Below, one piece after another: positions 8,924-16,757 of a stretch of DNA of 64,000 nt. The first letter of the stretch is position 1; every line of letters begins with the position of its first letter. Location: assembly GCF_003014595.1 (NCBI RefSeq), contig NZ_PYGK01000002.1:331555-395554 (forward strand). Direction: 5' to 3'. Below the pieces are notes generated by a model. That model made no database searches. It was not told the DNA's origin and was given only the letters and a program-made list of their open reading frames with translations. The translations under genes and the position numbers were made by a program. This DNA comes from Chitinophaga ginsengisoli (lineage in GTDB: Bacteria > Bacteroidota > Bacteroidia > Chitinophagales > Chitinophagaceae).

Positions 8924-9478
8924 ATGGCAGATGGTTATATCGGCGAAATCAGAGCCTTTGCTTTCAATTTTACCCCCCGGGGATGGCTGCCCTGTAACGG
9001 TGCGATCTATCCCATTCAGAGCAATTCCGCCTTATTTGCCATACTGGGCATCCAGTACGGTGGCAACGGCACTACTAACTTTGCGGTCCCCGACCTGCGG
9101 GGCGTAGCAGCACTGGGTATTAACCTTGGACAACCAGGTTATAATACACCCGGTACTACCGGCGGTTCGGAAACCGTCACATTAACAACGAACACCATGC
9201 CAGCACACATGCACAATGTGCAAGCGGTGGTCCGTACCAGTCAGCCGCAAACAGCCGCCGCTATTTCACAGCCCGGCAGTAATGCATACCTGACAAACGG
9301 TTATTCTATTATCGCCGCTAAAGGCATCGTGGTCTATTCCAATAACAAAGGGAATATCACCATGAACCCGCAGACAATAGGGGTGACCGGGAGCAGCACA
9401 CCACACGCGAACATGGACCCTTATCTGTCAATGACCTATTGTGTCTGTTCAGAAGGTGTCTTCCCTCAAAGACCCTGA
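8924..9478 (+). CDS. Tail-collar domain protein 1 (MdpB-like)
   Basis: A 184-residue protein of the phage tail-collar / microcystin-dependent protein family. Diagnostic features are the N-terminal GYIGEIRAFAFNFTPRGWLP and CNG, the ILGIQYGGNGTTNFAVPDLRG block (residues about 45-65), a variable Gly/Thr/Ser middle with HMHN, and the terminal PYLSMTYCVCSEGVFP. In phages this domain ends tail fibres; in bacterial genomes such stand-alone proteins have unclear, probably extracellular roles. It is the first of three paralogues in tandem, and no phage structural genes are nearby. Confidence 0.85.
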   Translation: MADGYIGEIRAFAFNFTPRGWLPCNGAIYPIQSNSALFAILGIQYGGNGTTNFAVPDLRGVAALGINLGQPGYNTPGTTGGSETVTLTTNTMPAHMHNVQAVVRTSQPQTAAAISQPGSNAYLTNGYSIIAAKGIVVYSNNKGNITMNPQTIGVTGSSTPHANMDPYLSMTYCVCSEGVFPQRP

Positions 9479-9521
9479 TTGTCAAATCTCATTTTTTCAC
9501 CTTATCTTATTCCAAATCATT

Positions 9522-10073
9522 ATGGAAAACTATCTCGGAGAGATCCGGTTATTCCCTTATACACAGATCCCCAGGGGATGGGTTGTCTGCAGTGGACAAA
9601 CACTGCCTATCGCGCAGAACCAGGCATTGTTCTCCCTGCTGGGAGTCTACTACGGTGGTAATGGCACCACTACCTTCATGCTGCCCAACCTGAACGGTAG
9701 AACGATCGTAGGTACAGGCACCAGCAAAAGCGGTTCCAGCTACCAGATCGGCCAGGCTGCCGGTACTGAAACGGTTACACTGACGACCCCCAATCTGCCT
9801 GCACATACGCACCTGGTAAGTGCAAATACCTCTTACGACACAGGTAGCCCTAATACCAATTATTTCGCCAATCCAAATACGCCCACCAGTCCGTCTCAAC
9901 CGGGACAAAACACAGGCACTGTCAACCTGTTTGCGCCGGCCGGCGGCCCATTGGTGAACATGGCTCCCTCCATTACCCCAACAGGCGGCAGCCAGCCTCA
10001 CACCAACAGGATGCCTTACCTCGCAATGAACTTCTGCATTGCCACACAGGGCATCTACCCGTCAAGATCCTAA
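9522..10073 (+). CDS. Tail-collar domain protein 2 (MdpB-like)
   Basis: A paralogue of its neighbours with 183 residues. The start at 9522 aligns the N-terminal NYLGEIRLFPYTQIPRGW with the other two copies; an upstream in-frame start at 9441 overlaps the previous gene and adds unrelated residues. Conserved blocks are SLLGVYYGGNGTTTFMLPNL, AHTHLV and the end RMPYLAMNFCIATQGIYP. The middle is a Gly/Pro/Thr/Asn-rich segment. It lies 43 bp after copy 1 and 29 bp before copy 3 in one apparent operon. Its function is unknown beyond the fold. Confidence 0.85.
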   Translation: MENYLGEIRLFPYTQIPRGWVVCSGQTLPIAQNQALFSLLGVYYGGNGTTTFMLPNLNGRTIVGTGTSKSGSSYQIGQAAGTETVTLTTPNLPAHTHLVSANTSYDTGSPNTNYFANPNTPTSPSQPGQNTGTVNLFAPAGGPLVNMAPSITPTGGSQPHTNRMPYLAMNFCIATQGIYPSRS

Positions 10074-10102
10074 ACAATATTTAACACCTCTAAAGATTTT
10101 AT

Positions 10103-10684
10103 ATGGATAATTACTTAGGCGAGATCAGGATATTTGCCGGCAACTTCGCACCTGTTGGATGGAGGCTCTGCAATGGCGCCCTGCTGGCAATCAGTCAGTA
10201 TGAAGCCCTGTTTACATTGCTGGGTACACAATATGGCGGCGACGGACAAACGACGTTTGGATTGCCCGACCTGCGACAAAGAATTGCAGTAGGTACAGGA
10301 CAGATATCTCCTTCCGGAGGGTCGCAAACCTATATGCTGGGACAAGCCGCAGGTACGCCGAATGTAACACTGCTGCAAACCAATATCCCCTCGCATACCC
10401 ACAACCTGGTAGCGACCACCACCACTGCTACTACCGGCGATCCTACCAATAACCTCCTCGGCGTTACCAATGGTAATAACAACACAGGGCCTACGGCATA
10501 TCCGGACGTGAACCTATATACGACCCTGCCATTACCCGCAGGCGGTACTACCACGCCCAACGCCTTACTGGACCCCGGTACGATCAATCCTTCCGGAGGC
10601 ACACAACCACACGATAACCAGATGCCCTATGTGGTCATCAATTATATCATCGCTACAGAAGGTATCTATCCTTCTTCTTTTTGA
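10103..10684 (+). CDS. Tail-collar domain protein 3 (MdpB-like)
   Basis: The third paralogue, 193 residues, starts DNYLGEIRIFAGNFAPVGWR and keeps the CNG, TLLGTQYGGDGQTTFGLPDL and SHTHNL blocks. It ends QMPYVVINYIIATEGIYPSS. The variable region before the end is longer than in copies 1 and 2 and rich in Thr, Asn and Pro. Only 9 bp separate it from the formyltransferase gene, which argues for one transcript of all four. The three copies probably arose by local duplication and then diverged in the middle, as expected for receptor-tip-like proteins; that last point is inference. Confidence 0.85.
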   Translation: MDNYLGEIRIFAGNFAPVGWRLCNGALLAISQYEALFTLLGTQYGGDGQTTFGLPDLRQRIAVGTGQISPSGGSQTYMLGQAAGTPNVTLLQTNIPSHTHNLVATTTTATTGDPTNNLLGVTNGNNNTGPTAYPDVNLYTTLPLPAGGTTTPNALLDPGTINPSGGTQPHDNQMPYVVINYIIATEGIYPSSF

Positions 10685-10693
10685 ATAAACAAT

Positions 10694-11602
10694 ATGCGTA
10701 TAGGAATTATCTCCAACAGCGATCAGTTTATTCCAATGGCATACACACTTGCAAACCAGGGTTTGCAGGTGTGTATCTTTTATGCCCCTTCAGAGGATAT
10801 GATCGCCAACCAGAAAGTAACAGGTTTTATACAGGCTACCAGACTACATTTCACGCAGGAAGTACACCAGCCGGACGAGGTATATCAATGGCTCGACAAT
10901 GTAAAACCAGCAACGGTATTTGTATACGGGTACCGGCATCTGCTGGATGTACCCCGCTTCAATGGTATACCGGCTTTTAATATTCATCCCGGCCCACTTC
11001 CCTCCTTCCGCGGACCATCACCTGCGTTCTGGCAGCTGAAAACGGGACAGCCTACACTGGGTTTCACCATTCACGAACTCTCGCCCCGCTTCGATGCAGG
11101 AAAAGTGGTATGGACAAGAAGTATTGCGAATCTTCCGCAGTACCATTATGGCATGGTACAACAGCTATGCAGTCAGCTATGTGTGGAAGGAGTGGCGATG
11201 ATCTTAAACGCCGTGCGACAGCAGGCGCCATATCCTGAAGTAGCGACAACAGGCATTGCTGCAGCCTATCATAAACGGCCACAACTGAAAGATGTACTGA
11301 TAGACTGGGATAAAATGGATGCGGTAGAAATATGTAACCTTATCAGGGCCTGTAATCCCTGGAATAAAGGCGCCCTCACTGTCTTTCAGGGACAGGAGGT
11401 AAAACTGATGGACGGTATGGTCACAGAATTGCAGACAGCCCATCCACCAGGCACCATGATGGTCCGGGGAGATGGGTTGTACATTGCCTGTGCCGGCGGC
11501 AAGAGTATTAAGTCCAATATGCTATATATGCACGACGGTTATTTACCATCCTATCATACAAGCATATACGGCTTAAATCATGGCGCCAGACTGGGAGCCT
11601 GA
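10694..11602 (+). CDS. Fmt-like formyltransferase
   Basis: A 302-residue protein like methionyl-tRNA formyltransferase and the sugar formyltransferases. The N-terminal Rossmann-like part starts RIGIISNSD. The formyl-transfer site is seen in NIHPGPLPSFRGPSPAFWQL (Asn, His) with the catalytic Asp in SPRFDAGKVV. A C-terminal domain like Fmt_C follows (AVEICNLIRACNPWNKGA). It transfers a formyl group from 10-formyl-tetrahydrofolate. Its place at the end of the collar-protein operon, rather than beside def, suggests a special acceptor rather than initiator tRNA. Its stop codon directly abuts the stop of the lasso precursor gene on the other strand. Confidence 0.8.
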   Translation: MRIGIISNSDQFIPMAYTLANQGLQVCIFYAPSEDMIANQKVTGFIQATRLHFTQEVHQPDEVYQWLDNVKPATVFVYGYRHLLDVPRFNGIPAFNIHPGPLPSFRGPSPAFWQLKTGQPTLGFTIHELSPRFDAGKVVWTRSIANLPQYHYGMVQQLCSQLCVEGVAMILNAVRQQAPYPEVATTGIAAAYHKRPQLKDVLIDWDKMDAVEICNLIRACNPWNKGALTVFQGQEVKLMDGMVTELQTAHPPGTMMVRGDGLYIACAGGKSIKSNMLYMHDGYLPSYHTSIYGLNHGARLGA

Positions 11603-11734
11603 TCAGGGTGCGCTGATTTCAGAACCAAAATCTGTACCTGCAGCGCCACCGCCTAAAGTAACTTCATTCACTGCAAGGATTGTCATACCTGGAGTTTCCC
11701 ATTGGGGCTTGGATTGCATTTGCTCGTTTTTCAT
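11603..11734 (-). CDS. Lasso peptide precursor (43 residues)
   Basis: A short gene reading from the ATG at 11734 to a TGA at 11603-11605, 95 bp after the cyclase gene on the same strand. The leader (27 residues) contains WETPGM, a match to the YxxPxL motif that the RRE protein recognises, with Trp for Tyr and Met for Leu. The leader ends EVTL, giving the conserved Thr at the penultimate position. Cutting after this Leu leaves the core GGGAAGTDFGSEISAP. Gly1 and Asp8 would form an eight-residue macrolactam ring, leaving the tail FGSEISAP, and no other acidic residue lies at position 7-9. The biosynthetic genes adjoin it. The call rests on leader logic, core geometry and context; the product is not known. 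Confidence 0.85.
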   Translation of the reverse strand: MKNEQMQSKPQWETPGMTILAVNEVTLGGGAAGTDFGSEISAP

Positions 11735-11753
11735 GACTGGATATTTGTGTTTG

Positions 11754-11790
11754 GAGTTTGGAATTTTGAGTTTGGAATTTTGAGTTTTCA
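11754..11790. repeat. 14-bp tandem repeat upstream of the lasso precursor
   Basis: GAGTTTGGAATTTT occurs twice head to tail (11754-11767 and 11768-11781), followed by a partial third copy. It lies between the cyclase stop and the precursor start, so it falls in the precursor's upstream or leader-RNA region. A regulatory role is possible but not shown. Confidence 0.7.
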
Positions 11791-11829
11791 GAGCTACAGT
11801 TTTCAGTTTAATATATGAGTAACTGTAAG

Positions 11830-13665
11830 TTAAGAAAAATTATTATCAAAAACATATCCCTTTTTTTGTAAGGCGGCTACTACCATGCTACTGATCACAC
11901 CCTGTGTTATTCTGATCATAGCCAGTTCGTCTCTACTAACGCAGGTCTGCAGACTATCACGGGAAAGATAATATCTGAAGCCGGCATCATAATCATCCGA
12001 TGCAAGAAAGGCCCTTATATGTTGCTTATTGTTTTCAAGGCGACTGAAAAAATCAGGTGAATACATTCCCTTGTCCGTTCTCCACTGTATGGCTGGTGGC
12101 AACACACCCTGCATGGCATGCCGCAGCAGGCTACGCTTATAACCTCCATGCACAAACAATTGATGGGGTACGTCCATCATAAATTCCAGCACATTCTTAC
12201 TCAGTAAGGGAACGGCTGAACGCATACCATAGGCCTCATTGCGATTAGCCAGCATAGAGGGAAACAGTCCCGTACGTCCGCTGCTGATATTTTTAAGCAT
12301 GGAAGCAGTGATATTCTGTATCGATCCGAAAACAAGCGTATCGCGGTACTTGCCGTAAAAATCATCCTGCAAACCAAGACCTATATAACTGATTTCAGAC
12401 TGATGCCTTTTTTTATACCAGGAGGTATGCCTGATATATTCCCTTTTCAGGATAGGCCACAGTGGCTTCCCTTCCCGCTTTGAGAAGGTCTTTAATAAAC
12501 GCCATGCACTGCCGAAGGCCCCCTTCCTGATCAGGTTATAGATAACAGGATTACCCTTCCAGGATACCCAATGATCTCCCCCATACCCGGTAAAGAGCAC
12601 TCCGATATCTTTATGCCGGGCCGCCTCCAGGATAGCATGATCCATATAATAAAATACATTGGGAAACACTTCATCTTTTTCAAATGCATGCAGTGTATCC
12701 TGGAATGGCCCGCTGCCTGCTGCGTGTATATATGTCTGTACGATATTAGGACAGGCCCTTCCGATAATATCAATATATTTTCGCTCATCTTCCCCTTCCG
12801 CATCATTCTGTAGCACGGATGAGAAAGCATACAACGGTTGGTTCATCTCAGCCAGCAGCGGGGCCAGTATACATGCCACAGAAGAAGAATCCAGTCCGCC
12901 GCTCAACGTAATGCCCACCGGCCTGTCTGTCCGGATCCTGTTCCTGACGGCTACCTTCAGCAGTTCCTTAAGGCATTCCGTCCATTCATTGAACCGCTTA
13001 AAATGATATTTGCCGGGAGCCGGCGTCCAATACTTTTTAATATTGACAATATTGTTATCCAGCGTAAGCATATTACCGGCACATAACGCATACACGCCTT
13101 TCGTATAAGTACCTGCCGGATCTGACTGGCGGAAATAATATTCGATCAGGCTGGCCTCGTTAAATACATGCGGGCCAGGCTTGACAGCCAGGATGCCTTT
13201 CTGTTCGGAACTGAAAATGAACAGTTCCGGCGAGTCGTAATAATATAATGCCCTGCATCCCATCTGATCTGTGGCCATCAGTAGCTGACGTTGTTGTTTA
13301 TTCCATATACAAAATGCGAACTCACCTTCCAGGTGCTGTACACAATGCGTCCCCCACCTGCGATAAGCGTGTAGTAATAACAGTTCGTCCGTCACCTCTT
13401 CCCGTGTACCGGTCTGCTGCAACAGGTATGGCCTGTTGTCAAGCTGGATATCCGCAGCAATAACAATATCTCCACTCACTAATGGCATCGTGCTGATGTC
13501 TGTCGTCAACAGCCGCAGGGTACACTGCCCTATGAGTATATTATTTTCACACCATGTATGCAGCCCATCTATCGCCCGGTGCTCCATGGCATGACTGATC
13601 CGTGCTATAGTTGCAGGATCCACCGGCTGCCCTGTCTTATTAATTATACCGAATATGGCGCTCAT
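11830..13665 (-). CDS. Lasso peptide cyclase (asparagine synthetase-like, C protein)
   Basis: A 611-residue homologue of asparagine synthetase B, the C enzyme that adenylates the ring Asp or Glu of a lasso core so the N-terminal amine can close the macrolactam. The N-terminal glutaminase-like domain starts MSAIFGI, so the catalytic Cys2 of true AsnB is replaced by Ser, which fits use without glutamine ammonia. The ATP pyrophosphatase loop SGGLDSS is at residues 255-261. It lies 4 bp after the B2 gene and 95 bp before the precursor. Length and motifs match lasso cyclases; true asparagine synthesis is unlikely given the missing cysteine. Confidence 0.9.
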   Translation of the reverse strand: MSAIFGIINKTGQPVDPATIARISHAMEHRAIDGLHTWCENNILIGQCTLRLLTTDISTMPLVSGDIVIAADIQLDNRPYLLQQTGTREEVTDELLLLHAYRRWGTHCVQHLEGEFAFCIWNKQQRQLLMATDQMGCRALYYYDSPELFIFSSEQKGILAVKPGPHVFNEASLIEYYFRQSDPAGTYTKGVYALCAGNMLTLDNNIVNIKKYWTPAPGKYHFKRFNEWTECLKELLKVAVRNRIRTDRPVGITLSGGLDSSSVACILAPLLAEMNQPLYAFSSVLQNDAEGEDERKYIDIIGRACPNIVQTYIHAAGSGPFQDTLHAFEKDEVFPNVFYYMDHAILEAARHKDIGVLFTGYGGDHWVSWKGNPVIYNLIRKGAFGSAWRLLKTFSKREGKPLWPILKREYIRHTSWYKKRHQSEISYIGLGLQDDFYGKYRDTLVFGSIQNITASMLKNISSGRTGLFPSMLANRNEAYGMRSAVPLLSKNVLEFMMDVPHQLFVHGGYKRSLLRHAMQGVLPPAIQWRTDKGMYSPDFFSRLENNKQHIRAFLASDDYDAGFRYYLSRDSLQTCVSRDELAMIRITQGVISSMVVAALQKKGYVFDNNFS

Positions 13666-13669
13666 CAGG

Positions 13670-14080
13670 TTAACTTTTAAATCTTGCTATAACAATGAAT
13701 TGGTCGGCCTCTTTACCACCGGTAATGATCACGCCTTCACTTTCCAGCCAGGCATGGGCCTGCAGGTCATCACCCACCTTATTGATACCAAAGAAAACAA
13801 TACCGGACATATGTTTATAAGTGAGCATGATCTTACCGGCCAGCGCCTGTTCAAAACACTTTGCCCTCCAGGGTGAATATGCCGCAGCTCTTCTGATGGC
13901 CGCCCGGATCCGTTCCGGACGAGGTGAAGGCCTCATCTTGAAGGTATCTGCTTCGTCCACACTTTTACCCAGCAAGGGCGCTATTTTTCTGAAAGGCATA
14001 AAGACAAGCATACAGCGGGCAACAGCAATGCATATCCACGCCTGTATAAAGAGCAGCAGCGCTGAAATTTTCCTTTTCAT
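13670..14080 (-). CDS. Lasso leader peptidase (B2, transglutaminase-like)
   Basis: A 136-residue transglutaminase-fold cysteine protease that removes the leader from the lasso precursor. The nucleophile is Cys75 in WRAKCFEQALAG and the general base is His109 in LQAHAWLE. The third catalytic residue of other B2 enzymes is less clear here, since GVIITGG follows. The N-terminal 30 residues are hydrophobic and may tether it to the membrane. Its ATG overlaps the stop of the kinase-like gene by one base (TAATG), and it is followed 4 bp on by the cyclase, so the three are translationally linked. The length is typical of stand-alone B2 proteins in B1/B2-split systems. Confidence 0.9.
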   Translation of the reverse strand: MKRKISALLLFIQAWICIAVARCMLVFMPFRKIAPLLGKSVDEADTFKMRPSPRPERIRAAIRRAAAYSPWRAKCFEQALAGKIMLTYKHMSGIVFFGINKVGDDLQAHAWLESEGVIITGGKEADQFIVIARFKS

Positions 14081-14976
14081 TAGAATATTGATGTTACTAC
14101 ATCCAACAATGAATCAGGCGCACACTGGGCAGGACGTGTTACCTGGTATACTTCTGCACATTTTACCATTTTACTGATCACATCGAAACAAAGGGCCCGC
14201 ATGGCGGGCTGCCTGAAGAAAGATGCTTTATAGACGTGTTGTACCACACCTGCAAAGGCTACACTGCCCCTTAACTGTTTATGACGGATCGTATCGGTTT
14301 CCCCTGTTTCCAGCAGAATGATCCGCTCAATAGGATACTGCCGTGTATCAAAAGCGCCATGAAAGAAAAAACCGTACTTCTCAAAACCCGGCATCACAGG
14401 AAAAGAACGATCGTTCAGCTGCAAGGTTTGCAGGGAGTGTTCCCACAATTTGATCATCGGGTAAGAAGCAACCCCACTGATACGGTCGTCATCCGGCAGT
14501 TCTTTCAGCACCGTAATATCATCGCTGAAGATCCTGTATTGCCGCTGTTTCAGTCCTGCGAGCGTCGTAGACTTACCAGCGCCCGATTGTCCGGCAATGA
14601 GCGTCAGCCTGTCATTCACTACAACAGCCGATGTATGCAGCGGTACCTGCCTTCTTTGCTGCAGGATGCCGGCTATTGCAGCACCGAGTACAAACAGGCG
14701 GACCGCCCGCTCTTCCGTATTGGCCGGATGAGGATGAACAATGATCCGGTTGCCATCGGCAACATAATAGCTCGCAACATCCTGTACAGAGAAGACCAGC
14801 TCATGGTCATTCAGCTGGTAAGAAATATGGCCGATGTCGAAGGCTATATCAACATTGATATCGGGTACTTCACCAAGGGTAATACTTACATCAGCATGCT
14901 TAAACTCGAACGGTAACAACTCAGGGAATTCCATTCCGGAAATAATATGCAGGCCGAAGCCCCAATATTTATGCAT
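14080..14976 (-). CDS. HPr kinase-like lasso tailoring enzyme
   Basis: A 298-residue protein with the HPr kinase/phosphorylase-type nucleotide site: the P loop GQSGAGKSTT (from residue 129), His114 in LHTSAV, and Asp in IFSDD (151-153). It is longer at the N terminus than the bare kinase domain and lacks the usual HPr kinase N-terminal domain. In paeninodin-type clusters a related kinase phosphorylates a serine at the C-terminal end of the lasso chain. The core here has Ser11 and Ser14, but its last residue is Pro, so the target would have to be internal. It is the first gene of the minus-strand half of the cluster. Confidence 0.85.
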   Translation of the reverse strand: MHKYWGFGLHIISGMEFPELLPFEFKHADVSITLGEVPDINVDIAFDIGHISYQLNDHELVFSVQDVASYYVADGNRIIVHPHPANTEERAVRLFVLGAAIAGILQQRRQVPLHTSAVVVNDRLTLIAGQSGAGKSTTLAGLKQRQYRIFSDDITVLKELPDDDRISGVASYPMIKLWEHSLQTLQLNDRSFPVMPGFEKYGFFFHGAFDTRQYPIERIILLETGETDTIRHKQLRGSVAFAGVVQHVYKASFFRQPAMRALCFDVISKMVKCAEVYQVTRPAQCAPDSLLDVVTSIF

Positions 14977-15037
14977 GGATAGCGAACTATTTGACGTTTA
15001 ATAATGTTACAATTACTATACACTCAAGTAATCACTA
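14977..15037. promoter_or_regulatory. Divergent promoter region of the lasso cluster
   Basis: These 61 bases separate the kinase-like gene (minus) from the RRE gene (plus). Both halves of the cluster must be started here unless transcription enters from outside. The stretch is AT-rich (ATTTGACGTTTAATAATG), but no full Bacteroidota promoter can be named. Confidence 0.45.
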
Positions 15038-15349
15038 ATGTTTAAACATATGTCAGAAAGCGTACAGACTTCCCTATGCAGAGAGACTATCGTTCGCAGG
15101 AACGAGCGTAATTTCCTGATCAGTCATATCGGAGAAGAAGTGGTACTAATGGATATTCACAATGGTCAGTACATCGGTCTTAATGCCATAGGCAGCGCCA
15201 TTTGGGAAAAACTGGAGCAGCCTGTGCCTGTTCATGAAGTGGTACACGCATTGACAGCAGAATATGCTGTCAGCATGCAGCTATGCGAACGGGAAACGCT
15301 TCTTTTTCTTGAGAAAATGATGCAGCATCAAATGTTGATCATCCAGTAA
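15038..15349 (+). CDS. RRE / PqqD-like leader-binding protein (B1)
   Basis: A 103-residue protein of the PqqD family, the RiPP recognition element that grips the precursor leader and hands it to the B2 protease. The family block is LMDIHNGQYIGLNAIGSAIW followed by a short winged-helix tail. Strand three of this fold binds the leader's YxxPxL segment; here the partner would be WETPGM in the 11603-11734 precursor. It is divergent from the kinase-B2-cyclase genes and lies 4 bp before the nucleotidyltransferase. An ATG four codons later (15050) is an alternative start. Confidence 0.9.
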   Translation: MFKHMSESVQTSLCRETIVRRNERNFLISHIGEEVVLMDIHNGQYIGLNAIGSAIWEKLEQPVPVHEVVHALTAEYAVSMQLCERETLLFLEKMMQHQMLIIQ

Positions 15350-15353
15350 TATT

Positions 15354-16466
15354 ATGCGCCAACCCGAGGTTACTATTCTATTGCTATGTTGCCGGGTATA
15401 CCTGCAAACCAGTTCCATTTCTACGCTCTGTACTTTTATATCCGGCCATACCATCGACTGGCAAACAGTATATAAGTTATGTGCACGGCACCGGATACGA
15501 CCTGTGGTTTATTATGTATTAAATAAACTAAGGGCCATCGTACCGCCCGATGCCCTGAAGCCGTTTAAAGCTTATTGCAGAGAATTTTCTGTGTTCGCCT
15601 TTGACAGGAAAATGATAACGGAATACATTGTCGACCGCCTACAACAACACGGCGTCACCGCACGGTTCTACAAAGGGATGGACTTTGCACAGCTGGTGTA
15701 TGGCGACATTGCCATGCGGGAGTTTACCGACATGGACATTATCATCCCGGAAGACCAGGTATCAACGGTCGTGTCTGTCATGCAGACGGAAGGATATGAG
15801 ATGCACCAGGAAGAATATTTCAGCAATTATCCCGATCATTTTAAAGACCACATAAAAGAAGTGGTTTTCGGTAAACCTTGCAGCCGCGGCAAATGGCTGA
15901 GTTTTGAGTTTCATTACCGGCCTCCGGAAACCCTGACTTCTGCCCAGTATCAGTTTGATCAACTGCTGGGTAGTGATTATTTAACAGGTGTACCTTTTAC
16001 ACATGAAGATTATTACCGGCTGATGCTGGTAAACAACGGGGCGAGCGATTTCTATCCGCATCTGCGCTCTTTACTGGATATGGCTTTACTGTACCGTCAC
16101 GGTCCCCATAAAGTGCCACCGGAGCTGCAGGGATTTGAAGACCTGTGGATGCAGCTCGCATCCGGCCTGCTGGGTGTTCCCGCCATTGCAAATGGTGCTG
16201 TACCCGACAAGACCTGTCAGCTGCTGATGAACCGCTTATTACACGAGCCCCGGCAAACGGAGAACAAATTCCTCCAACTGGCACTCATCCGCCTTTCCTT
16301 CATGACCAGCCTGAAAGCGAAATATGCTGTTTTCATGCGGTACATCGGCTTCCTGCTCAGACCTAACGGAGAAGATATTATGAGTCTCCGATTACCCTGG
16401 TTCTTCCTTTATTACTTCACCAAACCTTTCCGGCTGACGCTTGGCCTGTTCAGGAAGCCAAGATAA
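15354..16466 (+). CDS. Nucleotidyltransferase (NTP_transf_5 type)
   Basis: A 370-residue protein of the nucleotidyltransferase group often found beside lasso and other RiPP genes. The two metal-binding Asp residues are in TDMD (Asp126, Asp128), preceded by KGMDFAQLVYG (from residue 107), which holds the Gly-rich start of the site. The N-terminal 100 residues are helical, and the C-terminal third is helical and basic. It may add a nucleotide to the product or act in self-immunity; the target is not known. It follows the RRE gene by 4 bp. The C-terminal region (WFFLYYFTKPF) is hydrophobic and might touch the membrane. Confidence 0.75.
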   Translation: MRQPEVTILLLCCRVYLQTSSISTLCTFISGHTIDWQTVYKLCARHRIRPVVYYVLNKLRAIVPPDALKPFKAYCREFSVFAFDRKMITEYIVDRLQQHGVTARFYKGMDFAQLVYGDIAMREFTDMDIIIPEDQVSTVVSVMQTEGYEMHQEEYFSNYPDHFKDHIKEVVFGKPCSRGKWLSFEFHYRPPETLTSAQYQFDQLLGSDYLTGVPFTHEDYYRLMLVNNGASDFYPHLRSLLDMALLYRHGPHKVPPELQGFEDLWMQLASGLLGVPAIANGAVPDKTCQLLMNRLLHEPRQTENKFLQLALIRLSFMTSLKAKYAVFMRYIGFLLRPNGEDIMSLRLPWFFLYYFTKPFRLTLGLFRKPR

Positions 16467-16535
16467 ACCCTGCCTATTTCAGGTCCACCTCAAAACCATG
16501 GCAAAGCCGTCCCAAAGCCGCCCCAGAGCCACCTG

Positions 16536-16757
16536 TAGAACTCCTTTAGAGTCCCTTTGTTTGTAGCGCGGGGTTCGTAACCCCGGGGAACAACACGTAA
16601 TCACTCGCGACAATAGGACTCCGCTAGGAGTCCCCTTGTTTGTAGCGCGGGGTTTCAACCCCGGGGACCGCAATGCGCGGGGTTTCAACCCCGGGGGCCG
16701 CAATGCGCGGGGTTTCAACCCCGGGAACCGCAATGCGCGGGGTTCGCAACCCCGGGG
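16536..16757. repeat. Hairpin repeat array 3
   Basis: This array has two heads (the second carries the same palindrome as array 1) and about five hairpins. Four have loops of the GTTTCAAC or GTTCGCAAC type and spacers reading CGCAATGCG. The array lies inside the 3' end of the unknown gene at 16624-17610, so its bases also encode protein there. Copies within this array are more alike than copies between arrays, which fits local spread. Confidence 0.8.

Noticed and set aside
8924..10684. Prophage or tail-like injection particle
   Set aside because: Only collar-domain proteins are present. No sheath, tube, baseplate, terminase, capsid or integrase gene is nearby.
10694..11602. Housekeeping methionyl-tRNA formyltransferase (fmt)
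   Set aside because: The fold fits, but the operon context with collar proteins and absence of def beside it do not support naming it fmt.
11580..11783. Open frame of 67 codons on the plus strand opposite the lasso precursor
   Set aside because: It lies antisense to a gene with strong lasso leader and core features, overlaps the end of the formyltransferase gene, and shows no family match.
11830..13665. Asparagine synthetase
   Set aside because: Cys2 is missing and the gene is tied to B2, RRE and precursor genes, so cyclase fits better.
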